Source: Reticulitermes lucifugus (taxonomy: Eukaryota; Arthropoda; Insecta; Blattodea; Rhinotermitidae). Taken from it: a stretch of DNA of 33,235 nt. The DNA lies in NCBI GenBank assembly GCA_026260175.1, contig JAKCWW010002550.1, forward strand, positions 17,991 to 51,225, in the 5' to 3' direction. The position numbers and the translations under genes were made by a program. How positions within the stretch are numbered: position 1 is the first letter of the stretch; every line of letters begins with the position of its first letter. Of this stretch, positions 32,918-33,235 are shown piece after piece. The notes beneath the pieces are model-generated. The model was not told the DNA's origin. It did not search any database and saw only the letters and a program-made list of their open reading frames with translations.

Positions 32918-33235
32918 CTGAAAAAAGAAATGTATTCATTATATAAATAAACTGGGTGTACACAACACCCAGAAAATTTCATTCTGAAATGTAATGACAG
33001 TGACATGTTACTGTTGTTACTGTGAGAGTCCAACTGGATTTCATTCGCTGCTTCATTAAAATACAGCATTCTAAAACCTCTGGCTCTGTCTGTGTCCTAA
33101 ACATAAATGGGGCACTCTAATTTGTTGGGGGGCCAATTAAATAAAGCAATCTTTAGCACATTGTTGCCCTGTCTGGGTCATGTATCTTTAACAGACTACA
33201 CAGCAGTTGTCAATATGCTGAAATAACAGCTCTTT

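Noticed and set aside
32918..33235. Search for the first coding exon of GTF2H5 within the window
   Set aside because: No segment resembling the conserved start of the protein with a donor site was found, so the exon probably lies beyond 33235.

Overview
This is animal nuclear DNA, most likely from an insect. It has intron-split genes with GT/AG junctions, tRNA-derived SINEs with target-site duplications, a LINE fragment and DNA-transposon remnants. Several repeat fragments resemble, from memory, repeats abundant in cockroach and termite assemblies, so Blattodea is my best guess. That placement is an inference and was not checked by any search.

Layout. About 1-19,500 is gene-free accessory sequence, rich in CpG and SINEs. 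It holds a SINE superfamily (6921-7190, 8447-8637, 11965-12115, 17071-17300, 18270-18557, 18665-18774), other tRNA-headed SINEs, two fragments of one LINE (5935-6092; 13718-14645, split by a SINE), a 574-bp inverted repeat at 10653-11226 and a 162-bp foldback at 19002-19163. About 19,900-33,235 is CpG-poor and carries three conserved single-copy genes, all on the minus strand: GTF2H5/TTDA (last exon only, 32731-32917), ZNHIT1 (three exons, complete, 155 aa) and mitochondrial peptide deformylase PDF (four exons, complete, 239 aa). Their introns hold a pogo/Tigger-like remnant, a mariner-like remnant, a SINE tail and a foldback. The space between ZNHIT1 and PDF holds a 207-bp MITE-like element.

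How the genes relate. GTF2H5 is a subunit of TFIIH, used in transcription initiation and nucleotide excision repair. ZNHIT1 is a subunit of the SRCAP/SWR1 complex that deposits H2A.Z. PDF deformylates the N-terminal methionine of mitochondrially translated proteins. They share no pathway. The GTF2H5 stop and the ZNHIT1 start are only 36 nt apart, which suggests one shared or overlapping transcript.

The most unusual material is a hammerhead-ribozyme-like core arrangement (close to CTGANGA, then T, a short stem-loop, then GAAAC). It recurs in at least three otherwise different repeat units, including both arms of the 574-bp hairpin. The CpG contrast between the two halves looks like a germline gene-body methylation footprint. 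I found no CRISPR array, rRNA or functional tRNA gene, and none of the longer open frames in the left 19 kb is convincing as a host gene.
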